In this document: one piece after another, positions 1 through 10,008 of the stretch | Position numbering within the stretch: the first letter of the stretch is position 1 | Layout: each line of letters opens with the position of its first letter | The notes under the pieces: model-generated | Seen by the model: only the letters and a program-made list of their open reading frames with translations | Database searches by the model: none | Told to the model about the DNA's origin: nothing | Assembly (NCBI GenBank): GCA_012841015.1 | Contig: DUVN01000030.1 | Coordinates: 1 to 64,000, forward strand | Direction of reading: 5' to 3' | DNA from: Clostridiaceae bacterium | GTDB lineage: Bacteria > Bacillota > Clostridia > Saccharofermentanales > DTU023 | DNA: 64,000 bases | Made by a program: the position numbers and the translations under genes

Positions 1-618
1 AAAGGATGTGACACCGCGACGAGAAACGAGACCGTAAGTGGGGCGCATACCGACGATGCCACATAGTGTCGCCGGCTGCCGTACCGAACCACCTGTATCG
101 GTTCCGAGGGCAAAACACGCCTCTCCGGAAGCGACGGCAGCTGCTGACCCGCCAGAACTCCCACCAGGGACACGCGTTGTGTCGTAGGGGTTGCGCGTCA
201 CATGGAAGGCCGACGTCTCTGTTGAATGTCCTGCAGCGAACTCATCCATGTTTGCCTTGCCGGTAAGGACCATTTCTTGTTGCTTGAGAATGCGCCATAC
301 GAATGCGTCGTAAGGCGGTACGAAGTCGGCAAGCATCTTTGAGGCGTTCGTTGTGCGAATACCTGAGGTTGCAATGTTGTCCTTCAGTGCTCCAGGAATA
401 CCGGCGAGCACCGGCAGCACCAGTCCTTTCGCGAATAGCTCATCGACGCGATCGGCTTGCTTCATTGCCACATCGTGTGTCAGGGTGATGTAGGCGCCAA
501 TCACGGGTTCATTTTTTTCAATAGTTGCAAAGACAGCTTCTGTGAGTTCTCGCGAAGAAAAGTCGCGTGCACGCAGGCCGTTTGCTAGCTGTTGTAATTG
601 TATCGATCTGTAATCCAT
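1..618 (-). CDS. gatA: Asp-tRNA(Asn)/Glu-tRNA(Gln) amidotransferase subunit A, truncated by window edge
   Basis: Reverse strand from ATG at 618 reads [29 protein letters not shown]...[14 protein letters not shown]...[38 protein letters not shown], the amidase-signature motif of GatA. Open at window start, so not in the ORF track. Confidence 0.95.
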   Translation of the reverse strand, partial: MDYRSIQLQQLANGLRARDFSSRELTEAVFATIEKNEPVIGAYITLTHDVAMKQADRVDELFAKGLVLPVLAGIPGALKDNIATSGIRTTNASKMLADFVPPYDAFVWRILKQQEMVLTGKANMDEFAAGHSTETSAFHVTRNPYDTTRVPGGSSGGSAAAVASGEACFALGTDTGGSVRQPATLCGIVGMRPTYGLVSRRGVTSF

Positions 619-631
619 GTTCGATCCCCTC

Positions 632-2722
632 TCACTCGACGACAGGCGGGACAAAGAAAAACTGTTGACGAGACACGGGCGCATTTGAAAGAGCGTCCGC
701 AGCTGTCAGCGCGCGGGTGTCTCGCTGTGTCAACCAAATGTCGTGCGATTCAGATGTGCTGAACGTCGGTTCCAAACTGTCCGTATTGACTTCATGGAGT
801 GCATCGGCAAAAGAGATAAGCTCCATCAAGCTGTCGCTCATACTGGCTTCGTCTGCCGGTGAAATCAGGAGGCGCGAGTCGCTGGCCAACCGTTTGATGT
901 TGAGTTTCAAACGTCGTTTGTTGTCTTTCGTGTCGGCGCGATCGTACTCAGGTCGAATCGAATCGGCAAGACAAATAGAGAGTTCATCAAGCTGAACATC
1001 ATCGACAGCTGAAGGCGCATCTGTCATTGGACACGAAGCATCTCGTATCTTCGGGAAGACGATGACGTCGCGCAACGATTGCTCGCCGGCGAGTATCATC
1101 ACAAGGCGATCTAGCCCGAATGCGAAGCCGCCGTGAGGAGGAGCACCGTACTTAAATGCATTGATGATAAAGCCGAACCGCTCTTCGATCTCCTGTTCGC
1201 CGAGACCGAGCGCTTGGAAAACGCGCGTTTGAATATCGCTTCGATGAATACGAATGCTACCCGATCCGAGTTCCGTCCCGTTCAGGACAAAATCGTATGC
1301 CTGTGAGCGCACACGCAGCGGATCAGACAGCAAATAGTCGAGATCTTCTTTGAATGGCATTGTAAAAGGGTGGTGTTGCGCTGTGTATCGATCATTTTCC
1401 TCATCGTATTCAAACATGGGGAAGTCGGTCACAATAGCAAAGGCGAATTGATCAGGTTTGCGAAGGTCGAGCATGTCGCCGAGTCTGAGACGAAGCGCAC
1501 CTGTCACGCGCCTGACGATGTCCAGTTTGTCGGCTGAGAACAAAACAAAGTCGCCTGGTTCAGCGTTCACGCGATGCAAAAGGTCGAGCAGATGTTGTTC
1601 CTCGACATACTTCGTCAAGATGGAATAAATCTCGCCGGAAGGCCTCCATGCGATCCATGCCATACCGCCTGCACCTTCCGATATCGCGAAATCTGTCAGT
1701 TCATTAATCGTCGAACGTGTCAAATCGTACTGTCCCGGAACGGTGATGGCGCGGACGACACCGCCTGCCTCGACTGCATTACTGAATACAGAAAAATCGG
1801 AGACGGCTTCAAGATCAGTGATGTCGACAATCGGCAAATCGAAGCGTAGATCAGGCTTATCGCTACCGTACAGATCCATGGCCTGAGCCCATGTGAAACG
1901 TGGGAACGGCTTATCGAAAGTGATGCCCTTAACGTCTTCCATCACATGGCGAAGCAAGTTCTCCAACATTGTGAGAACATCCTCCATCTCAACAAAGGAC
2001 ATTTCAAGGTCAAGCTGAGTGAATTCCGGTTGCCTATCGGCGCGCAAGTCTTCATCACGAAAGCAGCGGGCGATCTGGTAATACCGATCGAAACCTGAGA
2101 CCATGAGGAGCTGTTTGAAAAGCTGCGGAGATTGTGGCAATGCGTAAAAAGATCCTGGGTGGACGCGGCTTGGTACGAGATAATCGCGAGCGCCTTCCGG
2201 TGTGCTCTTGGTCAGGATGGGCGTCTCAACATCAATAAAGCCTTGGTCATCCATAAAACGGCGAATCGACGATATGACGCGGTGTCGAAAGCGGATATTA
2301 TCGCGCAGACGCTTGCGCCTTAAATCGAGATAGCGATACCGGAGGCGAAGATCTTCTCGAACGTCGTCAGCCTCAGCGGGATTAAACGGAAGATCACCAC
2401 AGGCCGAAAGGAGCTCAGCATGAGAGACGCGCAGCTCGACTGTACCCGTTTTGATCTTGGGGTTAATTGTTTCCTCATCGCGGAGGAACATCTCGCCCTC
2501 TACGAGCAGTGTTGACTGATTCCTAACACGCTCGGCGAGTGTAAATGCTTCAGGTGATGTGTAGGCGGGGTTAAAGACGATTTGAAGTACGCCTTCACGG
2601 TCAACGAGATCAATAAAGATCACGCCACCCATATCACGCTTCGTCTCTACCCACCCACAGGCAGTCGTCAATTTGCCGACGTCCCGTTCCGAAAAAAGCC
2701 CGCAATAATTTGTTCGTCTCAT
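632..2722 (-). CDS. aspS: Aspartyl-tRNA synthetase fused to a C-terminal GatC domain
   Basis: N-terminal ~585 aa is a bacterial AspRS ([57 protein letters not shown]). C-terminal ~110 aa resembles GatC ([22 protein letters not shown]...[26 protein letters not shown]). Directly upstream of gatA. Confidence 0.93.
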   Translation of the reverse strand: MRRTNYCGLFSERDVGKLTTACGWVETKRDMGGVIFIDLVDREGVLQIVFNPAYTSPEAFTLAERVRNQSTLLVEGEMFLRDEETINPKIKTGTVELRVSHAELLSACGDLPFNPAEADDVREDLRLRYRYLDLRRKRLRDNIRFRHRVISSIRRFMDDQGFIDVETPILTKSTPEGARDYLVPSRVHPGSFYALPQSPQLFKQLLMVSGFDRYYQIARCFRDEDLRADRQPEFTQLDLEMSFVEMEDVLTMLENLLRHVMEDVKGITFDKPFPRFTWAQAMDLYGSDKPDLRFDLPIVDITDLEAVSDFSVFSNAVEAGGVVRAITVPGQYDLTRSTINELTDFAISEGAGGMAWIAWRPSGEIYSILTKYVEEQHLLDLLHRVNAEPGDFVLFSADKLDIVRRVTGALRLRLGDMLDLRKPDQFAFAIVTDFPMFEYDEENDRYTAQHHPFTMPFKEDLDYLLSDPLRVRSQAYDFVLNGTELGSGSIRIHRSDIQTRVFQALGLGEQEIEERFGFIINAFKYGAPPHGGFAFGLDRLVMILAGEQSLRDVIVFPKIRDASCPMTDAPSAVDDVQLDELSICLADSIRPEYDRADTKDNKRRLKLNIKRLASDSRLLISPADEASMSDSLMELISFADALHEVNTDSLEPTFSTSESHDIWLTQRDTRALTAADALSNAPVSRQQFFFVPPVVE

Positions 2723-3087
2723 ACGCTATCGTCCAATGAATCTATTTTGTGTTTACCGCAATTCTTTTGATTGCCCGTTCGTCTGCTTTTGAGCACACAA
2801 AAAAAGCTCCAAGCTTATACTGGCAAGTGCTTGCATTTTAACACACGAGACTCTTCTCATGTAGTGATCAGTTTTGTGTGTGACACCCATATTTGCGGAT
2901 GCCAGTGCATCGAACACTCAAATCATTGTGACGCCGACGTTTTTATATTAACCCTGCTATCATTGATGTCATACTTCAGGAGCCTTAAACATGTTTTGAG
3001 CTAGCCTCATGTCAATTGACTGGTAACGACAGGAATTGTCAATCAAAGAACCTGAACACGACAATAAATGGGGCGTAAATTTTTCCT

Positions 3088-3609
3088 ATGTATCAACAAG
3101 AGAAAAAGCAAACGCGCTCCACACTCGTTCGACGATCGTGTGCTAGGCTGATCGATTGTTCGATCGCGCTCATTATTTGGCTTACCTTTGATATTTTGTT
3201 TTTGGGAAGTAGAGCGAATAAAAACTTAGCGATGGTGTTTATCGATCAATGGATCGCCGTATGTATTGCATGCGTAGGCGAGATCTTTTTGATTGCTTGG
3301 ACAGGGACGACGATCGGGAAGCGAATTTTCGGCATTTTCGTACTCAAACGTGACCGAGTTCGACTCTCCATAACGGAATCTTTTGTTCGAACGTACTCTG
3401 TTTGGCATCTCGCATTTGGGTACGGGATTCCCTTTGTACGGATCGTTTACCTCGTTAGGATATGGCATGGTATTGGCCAAGGCGTCGCACTTTCCTGGGA
3501 TGATGAGAGCGATTGGGTAGTCGAATTTCAAGGGGCAAAAAGAGCAGGAGGTTACTTTACCGTATTGTCGGTGTTGATGGCAGGACTTTTCATTTGGCTT
3601 TACTTTTAG
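3088..3609 (+). CDS. RDD family membrane protein
   Basis: RRSCARLIDCSIALIIWLTFDILFLG, GTTIGKRIFGIFVL; hydrophobic helices typical of RDD proteins. Confidence 0.75.
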   Translation: MYQQEKKQTRSTLVRRSCARLIDCSIALIIWLTFDILFLGSRANKNLAMVFIDQWIAVCIACVGEIFLIAWTGTTIGKRIFGIFVLKRDRVRLSITESFVRTYSVWHLAFGYGIPFVRIVYLVRIWHGIGQGVALSWDDESDWVVEFQGAKRAGGYFTVLSVLMAGLFIWLYF

Positions 3610-3612
3610 ATT

Positions 3613-3745
3613 GGCCACCAATTCGTGGGAGCACATTGACATAACATCCAACAGCTGGCTGGGCCACCAACTCGTGGGAGCGCACTCAAGGATCGCATAC
3701 GCTTCTTTCGCATACTCGGCAGGGCCAGCAACTCGTGGGAGCGCA
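3613..3745. repeat. Three-copy interspersed direct repeat (array A), unit GGCCACCAACTCGTGGGAGCGCA
   Basis: Units start at 3613, 3662 and 3723 (periods 49 and 61), right after the RDD stop codon; CCAC/GTGG mini-hairpin in the unit. Confidence 0.85.
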
Positions 3746-3979
3746 GCTTCCGGTGTGAGTGGTTGGATACTGTTTGAGGTGAATAAGAGTTCTCGCGGAC
3801 GAGAGGTTGGCATTGTAAGGTTAAATTTTCGATGCAAAGGCGTATAAGACAGAGTTCGCGTTATCATTAGGGAGGCACCACGCTTTAAGGTGTCAGATAT
3901 AGACGCACGAATGCAGTCATCGTCCGATCGATCGATTCGACGGTACAGCCCCTACGTGCATTGAAGGAGTGAGCGTAGT

Positions 3980-4897
3980 TTGACGATGGAACAAAATCAC
4001 CAACCGCTAGTCAGTAATGTCCATGATACTGCCTTAATCTTTGAAGGTGGCGGTATGCGTGCCAGTTACACATCAGGTTTCGTGGCGATGCTTCTCGAAC
4101 AGGAGATTTATTTCGATTATGTAGCAGGAATTTCTGCAGGTTCATCGCTGACCATTAATTATCTATCGCGCGATTTAGATCGCACGAGACGAAGTTTCAC
4201 AGAATTTGCATCAGATCCTTCATTCGGCAATCTGAGGTCATGGCTAAAAGGCGAAGGTTTTTTCAATTCCGAGTACATCTACTCTGAATCGCCAAAACCG
4301 GGCGGAGCGATACCATATGATTACGATGCATTCAGCAGGAATGACGCAGAGTGCGTGATCGGTGCTTTCAATCGTGATCAAGGCAAGATGGTTTATTGGC
4401 GTCGAAAAGACATTCAGTCTTTCAATGACTTGAGCTTGCGCGTACGGGCTTCATCAACAGTACCATTTTTGATGCCTGTGACAAAAATTGACGGTGAAGA
4501 TTATGTCGACGGTGGTCTTGGTTCAGGCATTGCGATCGAGCCCGCTATTGAGGATGGGTATCAACGATTTGTGTTCGTTATGACGCGCGAGCGCGGATTC
4601 CGTCTGAGTCCCCCTGCCAGATTAAAGATCGCTGACTTGCTGTTTAATCATCGTCCGATTGAAGTTGAAGCGATCAAGACGCGCTACATTCGGTACAACA
4701 AGGTACTTGAGCGAATTGAAGAGCTTGAGCGTCAGGGACGGGCGTACGTTTTTTATCCGGAGGCGCTCGATGTCACGCTCATTGAGCGTGATACGCACAG
4801 GCTACTAGAACAGTATCAACGTGGTTATGAGCAGGCATACAGAGAATTGCCCGCACTGTTGCGTTTTCTCGGCGTGAACACATGGGGACTGCCATGA
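3980..4897 (+). CDS. Patatin-like phospholipase family protein
   Basis: FEGGGMRASYTSGF oxyanion motif, GISAGSS (GxSxG), DGG dyad (VDGGLGSG). Confidence 0.9.
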   Translation: MTMEQNHQPLVSNVHDTALIFEGGGMRASYTSGFVAMLLEQEIYFDYVAGISAGSSLTINYLSRDLDRTRRSFTEFASDPSFGNLRSWLKGEGFFNSEYIYSESPKPGGAIPYDYDAFSRNDAECVIGAFNRDQGKMVYWRRKDIQSFNDLSLRVRASSTVPFLMPVTKIDGEDYVDGGLGSGIAIEPAIEDGYQRFVFVMTRERGFRLSPPARLKIADLLFNHRPIEVEAIKTRYIRYNKVLERIEELERQGRAYVFYPEALDVTLIERDTHRLLEQYQRGYEQAYRELPALLRFLGVNTWGLP

Positions 4898-5064
4898 GGA
4901 CTACCTAAAGAAATTATCTTTTGGTCTACTTTGGTGCAAGAACTTCTAGTGAAATCGCATGATGACGATGCATAAATAATAAGAGGAATGTACAGTAAGT
5001 ATGATAGAATAATAAACGGTCATATTGATCGTTCTGATCAAAATTACTTTTTTCAGGAGGTATC

Positions 5065-6141
5065 ATGTACAAAAAACTTTTTATCCCAGGTCCAACAGAT
5101 GTCGATCCTCGCGTGTTGGAAAAAATGGCGACGCCCATGATTGGGCACAGAACTAAAGAAGCAACTGAGTTGCAAAAGAGCATTTCGGAAAAAATGCAGA
5201 AATTGATGTATACGGACGATACTATACTCCTGTCGACTTCGTCGGGGACAGGTTTAATGGAAGGCTCTATCCGCAGTTGCACGCGTAAGCGAGCGGCTGT
5301 TTTTTCCGTCGGCGCATTCGGAAATCGCTGGCATCAGCTTGCAACAGCGAACAACGTTCCTGCCGACATCTTCAAGTCGGAACCCGGGCAGCCTACGACA
5401 CCGGAAATGGTGGATGAGGTACTTAAAACGGGCAAATACGACGTGGTCACAGTTACACACAATGAGACGAGCTCCGGTGTTGTGAATCCGTGTAAAGAGA
5501 TTGGCGACGTGATTCGCAAATACGATGACGTCCTATACCTCGTCGACGCCGTCTCTTCGCTCGGCGGCGACAAAGTGGAAGTCGATGCGTGGGGTATTGA
5601 CTGCTGTATCACATCGACACAGAAGTGTCTCGCGCTTCCGCCCGGACTCAGCCTTTGTTCCATCTCCGATCGCGCGCTCAAAGCGGCGGAACAGGTGGAG
5701 AATAGAGGATATTATCTTGATATTCTGCGCCTTTACAAACGCGTCGCAAAGGATTTCCAATACCCGTCGACACCGTCTCTTTCGCACATGTTTGCGCTTG
5801 ACTACCAGCTTGACCGTATCATGGAGGAAGGTCCTGAGAACCGCTTCGCCCGTCACAAGAAGTTGGCGGACAAAGTGCGCGCTTGGGCATTGAAGCATTT
5901 CGGACTCTTCGCCGCGGAAGGCTACCGCTCTAACACTGTGACATGCATCAGCACGCCGCCCGGTTTCGTGTTCAGCGAGCAGCTGAGCAAGCCGATGCTC
6001 GAGCGCGGTTACAGGCTCGGTGGAGGTTACGGTGATTTCAAGAGCACGACATTCCGTATCGCGACGATGGGAGAACTCCAAGAGGAGACGCTCGATGAAG
6101 TCATCGCGGCGATGAATGAAATTCTCGGATTGGAGGCGTAA
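5065..6141 (+). CDS. Class V aminotransferase (phosphoserine / serine-pyruvate aminotransferase type)
   Basis: LFIPGPTDVDPRVLEKMATPMIGHRTKE, VTHNETSSGVVNP, DAVSSLGG, STQKCLALPPGLS; AGGAGG RBS upstream; followed by serA. Confidence 0.87.
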   Translation: MYKKLFIPGPTDVDPRVLEKMATPMIGHRTKEATELQKSISEKMQKLMYTDDTILLSTSSGTGLMEGSIRSCTRKRAAVFSVGAFGNRWHQLATANNVPADIFKSEPGQPTTPEMVDEVLKTGKYDVVTVTHNETSSGVVNPCKEIGDVIRKYDDVLYLVDAVSSLGGDKVEVDAWGIDCCITSTQKCLALPPGLSLCSISDRALKAAEQVENRGYYLDILRLYKRVAKDFQYPSTPSLSHMFALDYQLDRIMEEGPENRFARHKKLADKVRAWALKHFGLFAAEGYRSNTVTCISTPPGFVFSEQLSKPMLERGYRLGGGYGDFKSTTFRIATMGELQEETLDEVIAAMNEILGLEA

Positions 6142-6143
6142 TC

Positions 6144-7040
6144 ATGGCGTTAATTCTTGCAAATGACGGTATTGATGCATCAGCGAAACAGGCCCTAATC
6201 GACCTCGGTCATGAGGTTGACACGGTGAAATATGAAGGTGATGCGCTTTTGGCGAGACTGGCGGAAGTTGACGCAGTCATTGTCCGTAGCGCGACAAAAT
6301 TGCGAAATCCCGAGATCGATGCAGGGGCAGCAGGCAATCTCAAGCTGATCATCCGCGGAGGTGTCGGCGTCGATAATATCAATGTCGATTATGCTAAGGA
6401 AAAAGGTATCGAAGTTCGCAATACCCCCGCTGCATCGAGTAGTGCTGTTGCAGAACTGGCCCTAGGTCATATGCTTTGCCTCGCGCGCCACATCGGCGAA
6501 GCAAACGTGACGATGCGCCAGGGTAAATGGTTAAAAAAGCAGTATTCAGGCACGGAGATTGCCGGCAAGACACTTGGACTGATCGGTTTCGGTCGGATCG
6601 CGAGGTCCTTGGCCGTTAAATGTCTCGCGCTCGGCATGGATGTAATTTTCCACGATTGTCTCCAGCTTGAAGGCGACAACTGCGAGCAGAAGTGCTTGGA
6701 AGACGTGCTGCGCGAATCAGATTACATTTCACTACACGTTCCGTTTTCCGGCGGAAAACCGCTCATCGGGAAAGAAGAGTTCGACATCATGAAGGACGGT
6801 GTTTTTGTCATCAATTGCGCACGTGGTGGTGTCGTCGATGAAGACGCGTTGGTTGAAGCGATCGAATCCGGGAAGGTGGCGGGTGCCGCTTTGGACGTCT
6901 TTGAAGTTGAGCCGTTCGACAATGAGCGCATTAGGAATTGCAACAAGATCTCCCTGACGCCGCATATTGGCGCCGCGACGGCGGAGGCACAAGCGCGCAT
7001 CGGCGACAACATCGTCGACATCATAAAGGAGAGACTGTAA
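6144..7040 (+). CDS. serA: D-3-phosphoglycerate dehydrogenase family protein
   Basis: IRGGVGVDNINVDYAKEKGIEVRNTPAASSSAVAELALGHML; LGLIGFGRIA; VINCARGGVVDEDAL; LTPHIGAAT. Confidence 0.88.
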   Translation: MALILANDGIDASAKQALIDLGHEVDTVKYEGDALLARLAEVDAVIVRSATKLRNPEIDAGAAGNLKLIIRGGVGVDNINVDYAKEKGIEVRNTPAASSSAVAELALGHMLCLARHIGEANVTMRQGKWLKKQYSGTEIAGKTLGLIGFGRIARSLAVKCLALGMDVIFHDCLQLEGDNCEQKCLEDVLRESDYISLHVPFSGGKPLIGKEEFDIMKDGVFVINCARGGVVDEDALVEAIESGKVAGAALDVFEVEPFDNERIRNCNKISLTPHIGAATAEAQARIGDNIVDIIKERL

Positions 7041-8288
7041 ATGGCTACCGTTAGACCTTTTAGAGCAATACGACCCGACCCCGCACTTGCCGAGCAGGTC
7101 GCATGCTTGCCTTATGACGTGATGAATCGTCAGGAGGCGAAGGCGATGGCGGAAGGTAATCCCTACAGTTTTTTACGCGTCGTTCGCTCCGAACTGGAGC
7201 TCCCGGAAACGGTCGGCGACTACGATGACGCTGTCTATGAGCACGGTTGTGCCAATTTGCGACGGATGATCGAAGACGGCATCCTTCAGAAGGATGAACG
7301 CCCTTACTTCTATGTCTATCGCCAAGTCATGGACGGTCGTCCGCAGACGGGACTCGTCGCGACGGTGTCGGTCGATGAATACATCGAGAACAAGATTCGT
7401 CGCCATGAGTTTACAAGGAAAGATAAAGAAGTGGACAGAACGCGCCATTTCGACGTCTGTAATGCGCACACGGAGCCCATTTTTCTGACGTATCGTCAGC
7501 GCGATGACATCTCTCGTCTAATCAATGATTTCGTGGAATACAACGATGCGACGTACGATTTCAGGACTGACGACGGCATTATGCATCAGCTGTGGGTGAT
7601 TGACGACGCGGAGACGATCGTCGAGCTAGAGACCCAGTTCCGCGACGTCGACATTCTTTACATCGCTGATGGGCATCACCGTACAGCTTCGGCTGCAAAT
7701 GTCTCGCTGAAGCGTCGCGAGGAAAACCCGGACGCACCCGAGGACGCGGAGCAGAACTATTCGATGGCGGTCGTGTTCCCCGACGAAGATTTGTACATCA
7801 TGGATTACAACCGCTTGGTCAAAGATCTGAACGGATTGTCGCAGGATGAATTCTTTAACCGCCTTGGCGCCATTTACGCCATTGAAAGAGTGGAGGACGC
7901 CTTCCACCCGACGCGCAAGGGCGAGATTTGCATGTACTTCGGCGGCGAGTGGTATCGATTGACGGCTCCTGACTCGATCTATGAAGGACTCGACCCTGTT
8001 GACCGTCTCGACGTCTCGATCCTACAGAATAACGTTCTTTCACCGATCCTTGGTGTAGAAGATCCGCGTACGTGTGAACGGATCGATTTTGTCGGCGGTA
8101 TACGCGGTCTAGGCGAATTGAAGCGCCGCGTCGATGATGACGACTGGGCCGTTGCCTTTGCGATGTTCCCGACGACAATGGACGAGCTTCTGACAGTCGC
8201 CGATGCCGAGATGATTATGCCGCCTAAGTCGACGTGGTTTGAACCGAAACTCCGTTCGGGGCTGTTCATCCACGACTTGCAAGACTAG
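7041..8288 (+). CDS. DUF1015 family protein
   Basis: MATVRPFRAIRPDPALAEQVACLPYDVMN...NPYSFLRVVR...IADGHHRTASA, typical of DUF1015; adjoins serA directly. Confidence 0.87.
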   Translation: MATVRPFRAIRPDPALAEQVACLPYDVMNRQEAKAMAEGNPYSFLRVVRSELELPETVGDYDDAVYEHGCANLRRMIEDGILQKDERPYFYVYRQVMDGRPQTGLVATVSVDEYIENKIRRHEFTRKDKEVDRTRHFDVCNAHTEPIFLTYRQRDDISRLINDFVEYNDATYDFRTDDGIMHQLWVIDDAETIVELETQFRDVDILYIADGHHRTASAANVSLKRREENPDAPEDAEQNYSMAVVFPDEDLYIMDYNRLVKDLNGLSQDEFFNRLGAIYAIERVEDAFHPTRKGEICMYFGGEWYRLTAPDSIYEGLDPVDRLDVSILQNNVLSPILGVEDPRTCERIDFVGGIRGLGELKRRVDDDDWAVAFAMFPTTMDELLTVADAEMIMPPKSTWFEPKLRSGLFIHDLQD

Positions 8289-8353
8289 GCGTGCGACCGT
8301 TGCAATGAATCGGGTGGCGAGCATATGATTCTCGATCATCCGTTTATAGTAAA

Positions 8354-9604
8354 ATGGTTGCAAATCAAGAAATAAGAGCCCCCCATGCCGATGATTGTGC
8401 GTCGGCGGGGGGCTTTTTATCTCTTTTTGAAGCGCCGGAACCAATCGTTGGGCTTGCACCGATGGCGGGATTCACGGAATCTTCTTTCCGCTCGATTTGT
8501 GCTGATGAGGGTGCTTCTTTTACGGTGACGGAGCTAGTCTCAGCGCGCGGGATTCGGTTCGATCATAAGCTGACACGGTCGGAGCGCTATCTTATGCCGA
8601 CAAAAGGCGAACGACCGTGGGGCATCCAGCTATTCGGGTTCGATCCTGATGATTTTTCATATGCTATTGAAAGACTCCTGTCTGATCCTGATTATGCTTC
8701 ATCATCTTTTATCGATATCAACATGGGCTGTCCCGTCCAAAAAGTAGTGCGTGACGGAGGCGGTGCCGCCTTAATGAAGACGCCTGAACTTGCCGGAGAA
8801 ATTGTCGCCGCTTCGGTCAAAGCAGCTTCGTCATATGGGACGCCTGTCACAGTGAAAATTCGTTCAGGATTTGATGCCGATCATATTAACGCCCCGACGA
8901 TCGCGCGTATTGCAGAAGAGGCAGGGGCGGCAGCCGTAACGGTCCATGCTCGGACGCGTGATCAATACTATAGCGGTCAAGCCGACTGGCAAGTGATCAG
9001 GCGCGTGCGCGAGACCATATCGATACCTCTTTTTGGGAACGGTGATATAACCTCATTCAACGATCTGATTCGAATGAAGAGTGAGACGCAATGCGACGGA
9101 TTCCTAATCGGTCGGGCGGCGCGCGGCAATCCGTTTCTATTTCATCTCATCAGGCGAGCTTGTCAAGGAGATATGAGCCTTCATACTGCACATCGCTGCC
9201 TGCCTTGTTCGGTATCCTCAGAGAAGAGTCGAAACAGTGTGGGGACACGATCGGCCTACCGCCACTGGAAGGCACCTTGTGGGTACAACGACACCCAGAT
9301 AGCTGAGAGTGGCCGCACTTTAACATTCCAAGAGCAAACACTGCTCGACGTTCCGAGCGACTATTGGTTAGAAATAACGACACGACATCTTGATGACATG
9401 ATATTTAATCTTGGCGAATACACAGCGATTCGCGAAATGCGCACACAATTTGCGCATTACTTTCGAGGGTTTCACGGCGCAAGCGGGCTTCGAAATAGAA
9501 TCATGCAACAAGAAAAACGCGATGGCGTCGTTGCCTTACTTGAAGAGGCGGCACAACAAAGAGAAGCTTCACGTCTAATATTTCGCGATGCGACTCGTTC
9601 TTGA
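8354..9604 (+). CDS. dus: tRNA-dihydrouridine synthase
   Basis: GLAPMAGFTESSFRSIC, DINMGCPVQKVVRDGGGAALMKTPELAGEIV, VTVHARTRDQYYSGQADW, GDITSFNDL..CDGFLIGRAARGNPFLF. Start codon uncertain. Confidence 0.88.
   Translation: MVANQEIRAPHADDCASAGGFLSLFEAPEPIVGLAPMAGFTESSFRSICADEGASFTVTELVSARGIRFDHKLTRSERYLMPTKGERPWGIQLFGFDPDDFSYAIERLLSDPDYASSSFIDINMGCPVQKVVRDGGGAALMKTPELAGEIVAASVKAASSYGTPVTVKIRSGFDADHINAPTIARIAEEAGAAAVTVHARTRDQYYSGQADWQVIRRVRETISIPLFGNGDITSFNDLIRMKSETQCDGFLIGRAARGNPFLFHLIRRACQGDMSLHTAHRCLPCSVSSEKSRNSVGTRSAYRHWKAPCGYNDTQIAESGRTLTFQEQTLLDVPSDYWLEITTRHLDDMIFNLGEYTAIREMRTQFAHYFRGFHGASGLRNRIMQQEKRDGVVALLEEAAQQREASRLIFRDATRS
8377..8418 (+). terminator. Intrinsic-terminator-like hairpin after the serine-type operon, inside the predicted 5' end of dus
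   Basis: AGCCCCCCatGCCGAtgattgtgcgTCGGCgGGGGGCTTTTT: long GC-rich stem followed by T-run. Confidence 0.75.
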
Positions 9605-10008
9605 AGAGATCATTTGGCAAGACGTGATGATCGTATCAACTTGTCGCATATTTGAAAAGAAATACGAGAGCAGTCCACCTGTACCTCTGTTGGTGATGGC
9701 ATTATATAGCCGATAGCAGCCGATAGAGCGGTGTCCCTCCTGTTTGTTTGAAAAGCGTTAGTTTGTTCACTTTAGCAGATTTGGATGGAATCGTCTTTTT
9801 TTTGCACCTGCAAATACATTGCACGATCTGGCCTTCTTCGAGCGAGATTTGCAAAGACTTTTGCAGTATAAAAAGAGAAAACCCTCTGAGAGACCTCTGT
9901 CTTAGGCCTTTCAGTGGTTTCCTCAAATCCTCGGAATGTTGTGAACCAGATCTTCAGCCTATCATTCAGATTGCTTACGATCTTTATCTAATAATACCTT
10001 TCCTAAAC

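Noticed and set aside
3226-3867. 213-aa minus-strand ORF over the RDD gene and array A
   Set aside because: Antisense to a supported gene and runs through the repeats; no domain recognised.
5533-6081. 182-aa minus-strand ORF inside the class V aminotransferase gene
   Set aside because: Antisense shadow of a conserved gene.
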